From NCBI GenBank assembly GCA_035273665.1, contig DATEOW010000120.1, positions 1 through 19,224 of the forward strand: a DNA stretch of 19,224 bases, in the 5' to 3' direction. The stretch is from DATEEW01 sp035273665 (GTDB taxonomy: Bacteria > Pseudomonadota > Gammaproteobacteria > Burkholderiales > SG8-39). The notes beneath the pieces are model-generated. The model was given only the letters and a program-made list of their open reading frames with translations. It searched no databases and was not told the origin of the DNA. Every line of letters begins with the position of its first letter. Within the stretch, counting starts at the first letter, position 1. Shown in pieces: positions 1 to 7,129 of this stretch. The position numbers were made by a program, and so were the translations under genes.

Positions 1-684
1 CGAGTTTTGTGGATCGCTTGTTTTCCCTGTACAGATATATGGACGGAACAAGCGGGGCAACGGGGCGGGCGCTTGCGTTTAGATCGCGGCGATGCAAATG
101 CACATGGGGCAGGCGTATTGAGTGCGCTTTTCTTGAGAGAAACCAAGCGAACCGGCAAACCCAGGCTCATGCAGGCACTGGCGGCAAACAGTTTTCGCGT
201 CGAGTTTTTACACCAAGTTTTTCCGGATGCCAAATTCATTCATGTTGTCCGCAATGGACTGAGTGTCGCTCAGGAAATCGCACAGCGCGGGGATAAGCAG
301 GGGTGGTGGGGGCGCAGGGGCTATAAATGGCAACAAATTGCCGAGCTCGCAAGCCGATCACCCGATACCGCTCAAGCACTGGCCTTGTGCGAAAACAATT
401 TCGATCGCGGCCTGCTGGAATGGCGCATGAGTATTGAAGCGATCGAATCTGCGAGAACGCGGTTGCCGAACGAACAATTTCTCGAAATTCGTTATGAAGA
501 TATCGCCGAACGGCCGAGTGAGTCGCTAGAACGTGCGCGTGAATTCATCGGGCTTGCTGATGATGCGCTATGGGAACGGCGCGCGTTGGCGCTCATGCGG
601 CGATCCCACGAACCGCCCCGCACGACAGCGCGGCAAAAAGACCTTGTCATAGGCGGGGCCGTATTGAAAAGCCGGCTCGTCTAG
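1..684 (+). CDS. sulfotransferase, 5'-truncated by the window edge
   Basis: The frame is open from the first base (227 codons plus TAG), so the real start lies upstream. The product resembles PAPS-dependent sulfotransferases (Sulfotransfer_3-like). About 60 residues in is a stretch of the type N-x-F-R-x-x-F-L-x-x-x-F-P-D-A-K-F-I-H-V-V-R-N-G, which fits the family's 3'-phosphate binding region (Arg of VVRNG, Ser three residues later). The 5'-phosphosulfate loop expected near the N-terminus is outside the window. The enzyme would transfer sulfate from PAPS to a hydroxyl of a sugar or lipid, releasing pAp. A Trp/Arg-rich stretch (GWWGRRGYKW) follows the motif. The stop codon overlaps the GTG start of the next glycosyltransferase by one base, suggesting co-translation. 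The APS kinase gene downstream would provide the donor. Family assignment is fairly secure; the acceptor is unknown. Confidence 0.75.
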   Translation, partial: RVLWIACFPCTDIWTEQAGQRGGRLRLDRGDANAHGAGVLSALFLRETKRTGKPRLMQALAANSFRVEFLHQVFPDAKFIHVVRNGLSVAQEIAQRGDKQGWWGRRGYKWQQIAELASRSPDTAQALALCENNFDRGLLEWRMSIEAIESARTRLPNEQFLEIRYEDIAERPSESLERAREFIGLADDALWERRALALMRRSHEPPRTTARQKDLVIGGAVLKSRLV

Positions 685-1913
685 TGCCGACCCTTCTTTC
701 GATCAACAACTATTTTTATCGGCGCGGCGGCGCCGAGGTCGTATTCCTTGAGCAAAACCGCTTACTCGAGGAAGCGGGCTGGGACATCGTCCCTTTCGCC
801 ATGCGGCACGATAAGAATCTGCCTTCGCCATGGTCGGAATTTTTTGTCGAGGAAATCGAGTTCGGCGAGGCCTACAGTTTGCGAGAGAAAGCCGTCCGTG
901 CGTTGAAGATCACCTACTCGATGGAAGCACGCCGCAATATCAAGCGGCTCCTTGAGCGCGCAAATCCTGATGTGGCCCACGCGCATAATGTTTATCACCA
1001 TATTTCACCCTCATTCTTCGAGGTCCTGCATGCGCGTGGTGTGCCGACGGTTTTAAGCCTTCACGATTTAAAGATTGCATGCCCAGCGTACAAGATGCTG
1101 ACGCACGATGGCATTTGCGAGCGCTGCAAAGGCGGCAAAATTTGGAATGTCGCGACACAGCGCTGTATCAAGGGATCGCGCGTGCTCTCCGCGGTAATCA
1201 TGCTGGAAACAGCCGTGCATCGGTTGCTCGGCTGCTATAGCAAAAACGTCGACCGATTTGTTGTGCCGAGTCGGTTTTACATCGACAAGTTGGTGGAATG
1301 GGGTTGGCCTCGTGAACGATTTATCCATGTGCCGAATTTTGTGGACATCGATCTTTTGCGTCCGATGGGGCCGCCAGGCGAGCATTTCGTCTATTGCGGC
1401 AGATTAGGGCCCGAAAAGGGATTAGCGACCTTCATTCGCGCAGTTGCGCAGTCTAGGGTGAAGGCGCAGATCATCGGTACGGGTCCGGAGGAGGCTGCTC
1501 TGCGTGCCTTGGCGCAAGAGACAGGCGCAATCGTAGACTTTGCCGGCTATCGGAGCGGCGAGGAACTCTACGCGTTGTTGCGAAGCGCGCGCGCGTTGGT
1601 CCTGCCTTCCGAGTGGTATGAAAATGCCCCCATGAGCGTGATGGAGGCGTATGCATTAGAGCGCCCGGTTATCGGTGCGGAAATCGGCGGTATCCCAGAG
1701 CTCGTTCGAGAGGACGAAACGGGTGCACTATTTCCAAGCGGCGATCAAGACGCGCTCGCTGAGCAATTGACACGCTTCGCTGGCCTATCGACTCAGGCGG
1801 TCTGGGATATGGGTAAAGCCGGACGTCGGTGGATGGCTGCCGATTTCGGTGCCACGCATTATCGCGACCGTCTTTTGGCGGTGTATGCGGCAGTGCAACC
1901 TACGGCGGTGTGA
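684..1913 (+). CDS. glycosyltransferase family 4 protein
   Basis: This predicted cytoplasmic or membrane-associated GT-B glycosyltransferase (409 aa, usual length) would add a sugar from a nucleotide donor to a growing lipid-linked glycan. The N-terminus has the GT4 acceptor-loop signature NNYFYRRGGAEVVFLEQ (from residue 8). A Cys-containing segment (CPAY...CERC...QRC) follows, as in one GT4 subgroup. The donor half carries GRLGPEKG at about 239 and the EX7E motif E313-x7-E321 (ENAPMSVME). An upstream ATG at 570 would overlap the sulfotransferase by 115 nt and add residues that do not look like this family. The GTG at 684, sharing one base with the preceding TAG, puts the conserved motif right after the start and is preferred. 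No strong Shine-Dalgarno is visible, consistent with translational coupling. The sugar specificity cannot be read from sequence. Confidence 0.85.
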   Translation: MPTLLSINNYFYRRGGAEVVFLEQNRLLEEAGWDIVPFAMRHDKNLPSPWSEFFVEEIEFGEAYSLREKAVRALKITYSMEARRNIKRLLERANPDVAHAHNVYHHISPSFFEVLHARGVPTVLSLHDLKIACPAYKMLTHDGICERCKGGKIWNVATQRCIKGSRVLSAVIMLETAVHRLLGCYSKNVDRFVVPSRFYIDKLVEWGWPRERFIHVPNFVDIDLLRPMGPPGEHFVYCGRLGPEKGLATFIRAVAQSRVKAQIIGTGPEEAALRALAQETGAIVDFAGYRSGEELYALLRSARALVLPSEWYENAPMSVMEAYALERPVIGAEIGGIPELVREDETGALFPSGDQDALAEQLTRFAGLSTQAVWDMGKAGRRWMAADFGATHYRDRLLAVYAAVQPTAV

Positions 1914-2144
1914 GCAGGCATTTTTTGCTGCTCCCCGTCGCCTTTCCCAGACGATTTTCTTTAAAAACAGCTGCGCTTTACACTTGTGCCAGCGGCTGTA
2001 TCAGTTGTAACAAAGATATGACAATCGCCTCTAGCGTTCGCGGTACAGCCGGGTTAAACATAAACAGCGCGGCATAACAGCTACAACAAGCCGTCAATAA
2101 TTACATCCGACTTTGGTTTACCGTCCTTCAGGGAGGATCGGGCC

Positions 2145-2249
2145 ATGTTTGTGTTGTCCTCTACTACGGTCTGCATGCAGACCGGCAGTCAGCTTTCCCA
2201 ATCCTGTCGCGCCCTAGGCGCGCGGCAGCTGGGAGACGTGCACGCATGA
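2145..2249 (+). CDS. putative 34-aa leader peptide upstream of the second glycosyltransferase
   Basis: This short ORF (ATG 2145, TGA 2247-2249) has one of the best ribosome sites in the window: GGGAGG at 2131-2136, 8 nt before the ATG. Its stop overlaps the next gene's start as ATGA at 2246-2249, the same junction used by other genes in this cluster. The peptide starts MFVLSSTTVCMQTGSQ and ends LGDVHA. It has two cysteines and no recognisable domain or signal peptide, and I do not recognise it. An 18-bp palindrome and a second hairpin fall inside it. It could be a leader whose translation opens the structure before the glycosyltransferase, or a chance ORF in a leader. Length alone gives no support. 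Confidence 0.35.
   Translation: MFVLSSTTVCMQTGSQLSQSCRALGARQLGDVHA
2167..2184. promoter_or_regulatory. exact 18-bp palindrome (operator or RNA hairpin candidate)
   Basis: The sequence CGGTCTGCATGCAGACCG is its own reverse complement over 18 bp. As DNA it could bind a dimeric regulator. As RNA it can fold into a 7-bp stem with a CATG loop. It sits 62 bp before the glycosyltransferase start and inside the putative leader ORF. No T-run follows, so it is not an intrinsic terminator. Confidence 0.4.
2208..2222 (+). promoter_or_regulatory. small GC-rich hairpin before a ribosome site
   Basis: CGCGCC (2208-2213), loop CTA, GGCGCG (2217-2222) form a perfect 6-bp stem. It ends 8 nt before the GGGAG (2231-2235) that serves the ATG at 2246. 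With the palindrome at 2167-2184 it gives two hairpins in tandem in the leader. Effects on translation are possible but unproven. Confidence 0.3.
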
Positions 2250-3397
2250 ACTCCGGCAACGCCCCCAGTAAGCGTTCGCTCAAGGTATATATGCTTGGGC
2301 TTCGCGGGTTTCCTCATGTGCAGGGTGGCGTAGAAACGCATGCCGAACAGCTGTGCCCGCGCTTAGCCGACTTGGGCTGCGAAATGCATGTTATCGCCCG
2401 AGCGCCTTATCAAAAGGCGTTGAAGGAAGAATCCTGGCGTGGGGTGCGCTTCCATCGTCTGTGGTCTCCCAAGCAAAAGGGTCTAGAGGCCTTACTCCAT
2501 TCGATACTCGGCGTTTTCTATGCAGCATTGAAACGCCCCGACGTACTCCACGTGCAAGCGATCGGGCCCGCGCTGATTGCGCCGCTGGCGCGATTACTCG
2601 GATTAAGAGTGGTGGTCACTCATCATGGCCCAGACTACGACAGGCAAAAATGGGGACCTCTGGCCAAAGCGACGTTGCGGCTAGGCGAGCGCTTCGGGAT
2701 GCGGAGCGCACATGGGCGCATTGCGATTTCCCATTTGATCGCCGATCTCATCCACAAAAAATACGCGCGCTATGCGGCACGCATACCGAACGGCGTGACC
2801 TTGCCGGAAATACCGAATTCTCGGGCAACACTCGATCAATTCAATCTGGAAGCAGGCAAATACATCATCGTGGTCGGTCGTCTCGTTCCGGAGAAACGCC
2901 ACTTCGATTTGATCGACGCTTTCGATGCCGCTCATCTCGATGGCTGGAAACTCGTCATTGTCGGCGCCTCGGACCACCCCGATGCGTATACGCGTAAATT
3001 GTTCCGCAAGGCTGCAACCATGCCGAAGATTGTGTGTACGGGCTTCCAAACCGGATTGGCTTTGGCAGAGCTTTACGCACACGCAGGCGTGTTCGTTTTA
3101 CCGTCATCGCATGAAGGCTTGCCGATCGCCCTACTGGAAGCGTTGAGCTACGGCTTGCCGGTCATCGCAAGCGATATCCCGGCCAATTTGGAATTGGGCC
3201 TAGATCCGAACCACTACTTCCAGCTAGGTAATGTTGCGGAGCTAACACAGCGTCTACGTTTTTTTGCTGCGATGTCACCGAGTCCGGTCCAGCGGATGCA
3301 GACCCGACAATGGGTCAGCGAGCGGTACTGCTGGACCCGCGCTGCTAAACAGACCTTGGATATCTATCTCGCCGCCGCAAGATCGACGGTGCATTAG
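2246..3397 (+). CDS. glycosyltransferase family 4 protein
   Basis: This second GT-B glycosyltransferase of the cluster (383 aa) probably extends the same lipid-linked repeat unit in the cytoplasm. The N-terminus carries LGLRGFPHVQGGVETHAEQL (about residues 17-36), the acceptor-side loop of a common GT4 subgroup. GRLVPEK lies at 211-217 and the donor-binding EX7E motif at E290-x7-E298 (EGLPIALLE), followed by ALSYGLPVIASDIP. The ATG at 2246 has GGGAG 10 nt upstream and overlaps the stop of a possible 34-codon leader ORF (ATGA). The C-terminal region about 320-383 is less conserved in appearance. The family is clear; donor and acceptor are unknown. Confidence 0.85.
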   Translation: MNSGNAPSKRSLKVYMLGLRGFPHVQGGVETHAEQLCPRLADLGCEMHVIARAPYQKALKEESWRGVRFHRLWSPKQKGLEALLHSILGVFYAALKRPDVLHVQAIGPALIAPLARLLGLRVVVTHHGPDYDRQKWGPLAKATLRLGERFGMRSAHGRIAISHLIADLIHKKYARYAARIPNGVTLPEIPNSRATLDQFNLEAGKYIIVVGRLVPEKRHFDLIDAFDAAHLDGWKLVIVGASDHPDAYTRKLFRKAATMPKIVCTGFQTGLALAELYAHAGVFVLPSSHEGLPIALLEALSYGLPVIASDIPANLELGLDPNHYFQLGNVAELTQRLRFFAAMSPSPVQRMQTRQWVSERYCWTRAAKQTLDIYLAAARSTVH

Positions 3398-3456
3398 GAA
3401 CAATCAAAAAACCGCGCGGCACAACTGTGCGGGCTATGCATATGAGGACATCTAGT

Positions 3457-4437
3457 TTGAACATTTTAGTGGTGGGCGGCGCTGGATATATCGGCTCGCA
3501 CATGGTCAAGCGCCTGGGCATAGAAAAATGTTCGGTCACGACCCTGGACAATTTATCCGGTGGTTATCGCGACGCCGTGCTTTACGGCGATTTCATCCAG
3601 GGCGACGCGGGCGATGCGTCACTTCTGGGACGCCTATTCGCCGCGCGTCAGTTCGATGCGGTGATGCACTTTGCGTCCTTCATACAGGTCGGCGAGTCCG
3701 TTCGCAGCCCGATGAAGTATTACCGTAACAACGTGGTCAAAACGCTAACGCTGCTAGAGGCGATGAAAACCGCCGCAGTTAAACGGTTCATCTTTTCCTC
3801 GAGCGCCGCCATATTCGGCGAGCCTCAAACAGCGCTCATCAAGGAAGACCATCCGGCATCGCCAATCAACCCCTATGGGCGCAGCAAGCTGATGGTCGAG
3901 CAAGCGCTTGGCGACTACGATCGCGCCTATGCTTTGCGTTCGGTTTCTTTGCGCTATTTCAACGCCGCAGGCGCGGATTCAGAAGGCCAGCTAGGCGAAA
4001 GGCACGAACCGGAAACCCACTTGATCCCGCTTGTTTTACAAGCGGCCTCGGGCCGCCGCCGCAACATTCAAGTTTTCGGCCGCGACTATGAAACGCCGGA
4101 TGGCACATGCGTGCGTGACTACATTCATGTCGAAGACCTCTGCGATGCGCATTGGTTGGCACTGCAATCCTTGATGGCTGGCGGCGAAAGCACCGCTTAC
4201 AACTTGGGCAATGGCAACGGTTTCTCAGTGCAAGAAGTCATCGATGCCGCCGCAAAGGTTACGAACCGATCCATTAAGGTCGTAGATGCGCCTCGACGCG
4301 AAGGCGACCCTGCGAGACTCGTCGCCGATGCCACGAAAGCGAAACAAGAGCTCGGTTGGCAGCCACGACGCGCCGAATTGGACCGAATTGTCGGCGACGC
4401 TTGGCACTGGGAAGAATCTTTGGAATGCGTCCAATGA
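3457..4437 (+). CDS. galE: UDP-glucose 4-epimerase
   Basis: The enzyme interconverts UDP-glucose and UDP-galactose (or a related NDP-sugar pair) with bound NAD, in the cytoplasm. It shows the Rossmann motif VVGGAGYIGSH at the extreme N-terminus, the catalytic Ser in FSSSAA (S116 by this numbering) and the YxxxK pair Y140/K144 (PYGRSK). The later signatures YFNAAGA, GERHEPETHLIPL and DYETPDGTCVRDYIHVEDL are strongly GalE-like. Starts are ambiguous: GTG 3427, ATG 3436, ATG 3442 and TTG 3457 are all in frame. I chose TTG 3457 because TGAGG at 3443-3447 lies 9 nt upstream and the resulting 326-aa protein begins MNILVVGGAGYIG as the family does. ATG 3442 is the main alternative. The stop overlaps the next gene as ATGA, so it probably provides sugar donors for this polysaccharide. 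Confidence 0.9.
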   Translation: MNILVVGGAGYIGSHMVKRLGIEKCSVTTLDNLSGGYRDAVLYGDFIQGDAGDASLLGRLFAARQFDAVMHFASFIQVGESVRSPMKYYRNNVVKTLTLLEAMKTAAVKRFIFSSSAAIFGEPQTALIKEDHPASPINPYGRSKLMVEQALGDYDRAYALRSVSLRYFNAAGADSEGQLGERHEPETHLIPLVLQAASGRRRNIQVFGRDYETPDGTCVRDYIHVEDLCDAHWLALQSLMAGGESTAYNLGNGNGFSVQEVIDAAAKVTNRSIKVVDAPRREGDPARLVADATKAKQELGWQPRRAELDRIVGDAWHWEESLECVQ

Positions 4438-5396
4438 AGTTCATCGACGTCTTCAACGGCGACGCTGATGGCATCTGCGCCTTGCATCAATTGCGGTTGG
4501 CGCAACCTCGGCAGGCGCAGCTTGTGACAGGCGTGAAGCGAGATATTGCTTTGCTTGATCGTGTCGAAGCGAATGCGGGAGACGAGTTGACGGTGCTCGA
4601 TATTTCCATGGAGCAAAACCAGAGGCCGCTACACGCTTTGCTGGAAGCCGGAGCGAAGTTGCGCTGGTTCGATCACCATCGCCCGGGCGCGATTCCTTCG
4701 CACTCTGGCCTGGATGCGCATATCGACACCAGCGCCGACACGTGCACGAGTCTCATTGTGAATCGTTGGTTGGAGGACAAACATCTTGTGTGGGCCGTCA
4801 CCGCTGCTTTCGGCGATAACCTACACAACGCTGCGCATGCGGCGGCAGCGTCCTTACACCTCTCCGCCACAGAACTAGACAGTCTGAGAGAGCTTGGCGA
4901 AGCCATCAATTACAACGCGTATGGCGAGAGCATTGACGATTTGCACTTTGATCCGGCGCTGCTTTATGGGCGGCTGCATGAATATGTGGATCCTTTCAAC
5001 TTTATTCATGAGGCGCCCGAATTCACGGTTCTGCGCGACGGTTTTCAACAGGACATGCGCCTGGCTGAAGACCTCAAACCGGAAATCGCCGAGCCTTGGG
5101 GAGCGGTTTACACGCTGCCAAGTTGCTCTTGGGCGCGCCGTGTTTCCGGCGTGTGGGCCAACGACCTCGCTCAAAACGCGCCGGACCGCGCACACGCCGT
5201 GCTGACAAAAAACAACGAGGGTTATGTGGTTTCCGTGCGAGCCCCCTTGAACCGCCGCGGCGGCGCAGATGAGCTTTGTGTTCAGTTTGAAGGCGGAGGT
5301 GGAAGAAAGGCAGCTGCGGGGATCAACCATCTTAGCGAATCCGATCTCGGGCGGTTTATCAGTGCCTTTGGCAAAGTGTTTGGAGCAAACGCATGA
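4434..5396 (+). CDS. DHH-family phosphoesterase, candidate pAp phosphatase
   Basis: The 320-aa protein has the layout of DHH/DHHA1 metal-dependent phosphoesterases. Motif I is NGDADG (8-13), an Asp lies in VLDIS, the signature DHH is at 80-82 (WFDHHRPG), and a C-terminal glycine motif GGGGRKAAAG spans about 287-296. In NrnA-type enzymes and relatives the fifth position of that glycine motif is His (GGGGHxxA); here it is Arg291, and motif I is closer to the RecJ form. Family members cleave pAp, oligoribonucleotides or cyclic dinucleotides. Directly after galE and before an APS kinase, in a cluster with a sulfotransferase, hydrolysis of pAp is the natural hypothesis, but this is inference. ATG 4434 overlaps the galE stop (ATGA), and the gene's own stop overlaps the next ATG the same way. 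A longer ORF opens upstream inside galE and is rejected. Confidence 0.75.
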   Translation: MKFIDVFNGDADGICALHQLRLAQPRQAQLVTGVKRDIALLDRVEANAGDELTVLDISMEQNQRPLHALLEAGAKLRWFDHHRPGAIPSHSGLDAHIDTSADTCTSLIVNRWLEDKHLVWAVTAAFGDNLHNAAHAAAASLHLSATELDSLRELGEAINYNAYGESIDDLHFDPALLYGRLHEYVDPFNFIHEAPEFTVLRDGFQQDMRLAEDLKPEIAEPWGAVYTLPSCSWARRVSGVWANDLAQNAPDRAHAVLTKNNEGYVVSVRAPLNRRGGADELCVQFEGGGGRKAAAGINHLSESDLGRFISAFGKVFGANA

Positions 5397-7129
5397 CTAC
5401 TCTTATTGCGCCCTATGGCGGCACCCTCATCAATTTGATGAGCGTAAACCCGGAAGCCTTACAGCAGGAAGCGCTGCGGCTTCCATCCCTCGATCTCAAC
5501 CCGGAGACCACCGCCGACCTGGAACTGTTGATGAGCGGCGCTTATTCCCCGCTCACAGGTTTCATGGGCCGAGCCGACTATGAATCGGTCCTACATCGCC
5601 AGACGCTGTGTAATGGAACCTACTGGCCGCTGCCCGTCGTTTTTGAAATACCAGCCGAAAAGGTGGAACTGTGCAAAACGGCAGGAACCGTCGCGCTGAG
5701 GGACGCTGAGGGTTTGTTGCTGGCGCTCATGTCAGTTGAGGAAATATGGGAGGCCGACGCCCTCGCTGAAGCCGAGCTTCTGGGCGTCGCTGCACGAGCC
5801 GACACGCGCCACTATTTAGGTGGGCGCGTTCAAGGCGTCGCCTATGTGCCTCGCCACGACTTTCCTGAACTGCGCGTTACGCCCGCAGCAGTTCGGAGTG
5901 AACTTGTCGGCCGCGGATTGAGCCGCGTTATCGCATTGCAAACGAGGCAACCGCTCACCCGGGCGCAGTACGAATTCCTCATCCAGACAACCGCCTTACA
6001 CAACGCCAGTCTTTTACTGCATCCCATGATCACCGCTACGGATAGCCTCACATCCGCCGATTTTTTTGCTTTGGTCCGTGGGTTTCAAGCGGTGATGCCG
6101 CGTTTCCCCAAAAAGATGGCCATGCTCGCCATTCTCGCACTGCCGCCACGAATGGCGAGCGCTCGGGAATTGGGTTTGCGCAGCATCGTGGCGCGCAATT
6201 TCGGTGTCGGCAAACTCATTGTTGGCGGTACTTACCAAGCCGAAGGTCATCGGCGGCGAGGACAGGATGCGGCGCAGCTCGCGGATGAACTACGCTTTAA
6301 GACCGGTGTGGAGTTGTTGCTTTTCCCGCGTATGGTTTATGCGCCCGACGCCGACCGTTATATCGACGAAGACCAAGCCTCCTCCGATGTGCATACGCGC
6401 TCGGTGACCGGCGAGGAGATGGATCACCATTTGCGTTCCGGTTTGCCGGTCGCCCCTTGGCATGTGTTCCCGGAGGTTCTGAACGAGTTGCTACGGAGTT
6501 ATCCACCCCGTTCACGTATGGGGCTGACTGTCTTTTTTACGGGCTTATCGGGTAGCGGTAAATCGACGCTCGCCCGAGCGCTTGCATCGAAGCTGATGGA
6601 GATCGGCAACCGGCCGGTTACGCTTCTCGATGGCGATGTCGTCCGCAAACATCTGTCCTCGGAACTGGGTTTTTCGCCGGAACATCGCGACATCAATATC
6701 CGCCGCATCGGCTATGTGGCGAGCGAGATCACCAAGCATCGCGGTATTGCGATTTGCGCACCCATTGCCCCGTATGCACAAAGTCGCCTGGACGTACGCG
6801 CGATGGTGTCCGCGCAAGGCGGTTTTGTTGAAATCTATGTAGCAACGCCTCTTGAGGTGTGCGAAGGCCGAGATCGAAAGGGCTTGTACGCTCGCGCTCG
6901 CGCCGGCTTGGTTAAATCTTTCACCGGAATATCGGATCCCTATGAGGTTCCAAAACATCCGGAACTCGTTATCGACACCACCAGCATTAGCGTCGAAGAA
7001 GGCATCGAACGCATTGTTGCTTTGTTGCGTAAGGAAGGGTATCTCCCCGATCCGCAACATGCACAAGAACTCGCTAGTGAAAAACTGAAAACGGCCGCAG
7101 GGCACGGAGTGAAACATGAAGCGTCTTGA
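5393..7129 (+). CDS. two-domain APS kinase with degenerate ATP-sulfurylase domain
   Basis: The 578-aa protein has an N-terminal ATP-sulfurylase-like region (about 1-375) and a C-terminal adenylylsulfate kinase that phosphorylates APS to PAPS. The kinase looks intact: P-loop GLSGSGKST (384-392), DGD (413-415), AICAPIAPYAQSR, and the lid region KGLYARARAG...FTGISDPYE. The sulfurylase half does not. The usual QTRNPxHRAHE reads QTRQPLTRAQYE (183-194), losing both His, and the usual GRDHAG reads GGTYQA (278-283). I recall a crystal-structure report of a Thiobacillus denitrificans homologue lacking sulfurylase activity for such reasons. It would usually be auto-annotated as a bifunctional sulfate adenylyltransferase/kinase, which is likely wrong for the first activity. 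GGAG lies 7 nt before the ATG. It overlaps DHH upstream and the transferase gene downstream, so PAPS supply appears tied to glycan synthesis. Confidence 0.85.
   Translation: MTTLIAPYGGTLINLMSVNPEALQQEALRLPSLDLNPETTADLELLMSGAYSPLTGFMGRADYESVLHRQTLCNGTYWPLPVVFEIPAEKVELCKTAGTVALRDAEGLLLALMSVEEIWEADALAEAELLGVAARADTRHYLGGRVQGVAYVPRHDFPELRVTPAAVRSELVGRGLSRVIALQTRQPLTRAQYEFLIQTTALHNASLLLHPMITATDSLTSADFFALVRGFQAVMPRFPKKMAMLAILALPPRMASARELGLRSIVARNFGVGKLIVGGTYQAEGHRRRGQDAAQLADELRFKTGVELLLFPRMVYAPDADRYIDEDQASSDVHTRSVTGEEMDHHLRSGLPVAPWHVFPEVLNELLRSYPPRSRMGLTVFFTGLSGSGKSTLARALASKLMEIGNRPVTLLDGDVVRKHLSSELGFSPEHRDINIRRIGYVASEITKHRGIAICAPIAPYAQSRLDVRAMVSAQGGFVEIYVATPLEVCEGRDRKGLYARARAGLVKSFTGISDPYEVPKHPELVIDTTSISVEEGIERIVALLRKEGYLPDPQHAQELASEKLKTAAGHGVKHEAS

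Larger units (their letters stand above)
1914..2245 (+). other. 332-bp intergenic or leader region inside the polysaccharide cluster
   Basis: This is the only long gap between genes of the cluster. It starts with a weak hairpin (gagcag 1912-1917 / ctgctc 1928-1933), whose T-run lies in the loop, so it is not a classic terminator. A possible but weak sigma70-like promoter is TTTACA (1977-1982), a 16-nt spacer and TATCAG (1999-2004). AACAGC occurs three times between about 1966 and 2092. The right half contains a strong Shine-Dalgarno, a possible 34-codon ORF, an exact 18-bp palindrome and a 6-bp-stem hairpin, listed separately. The composition suggests an internal promoter and regulated leader for the genes from 2246 onward. 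That role is inference. Confidence 0.45.

Noticed and set aside
570..683. Upstream extension of the first glycosyltransferase from ATG 570
   Set aside because: It would overlap the sulfotransferase by 115 nt and add 38 Arg/His-rich residues before a family-typical N-terminus. GTG 684 is better placed.
1900..1913. ops/JUMPstart-like GGCGGTG
   Set aside because: It only partly matches the ops core (GGCGGTAG) and is inside the glycosyltransferase reading frame near its stop, not in a leader.
1912..1933. Hairpin with T-run after the first glycosyltransferase as a terminator
   Set aside because: The T-run is inside the loop, not after the stem, and the 6-bp stem is followed by C-rich sequence.
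4100..4116. TGGCAC...TGC sigma54-like sequence
   Set aside because: The GG-to-GC spacing is off by one and it lies within conserved galE coding sequence.
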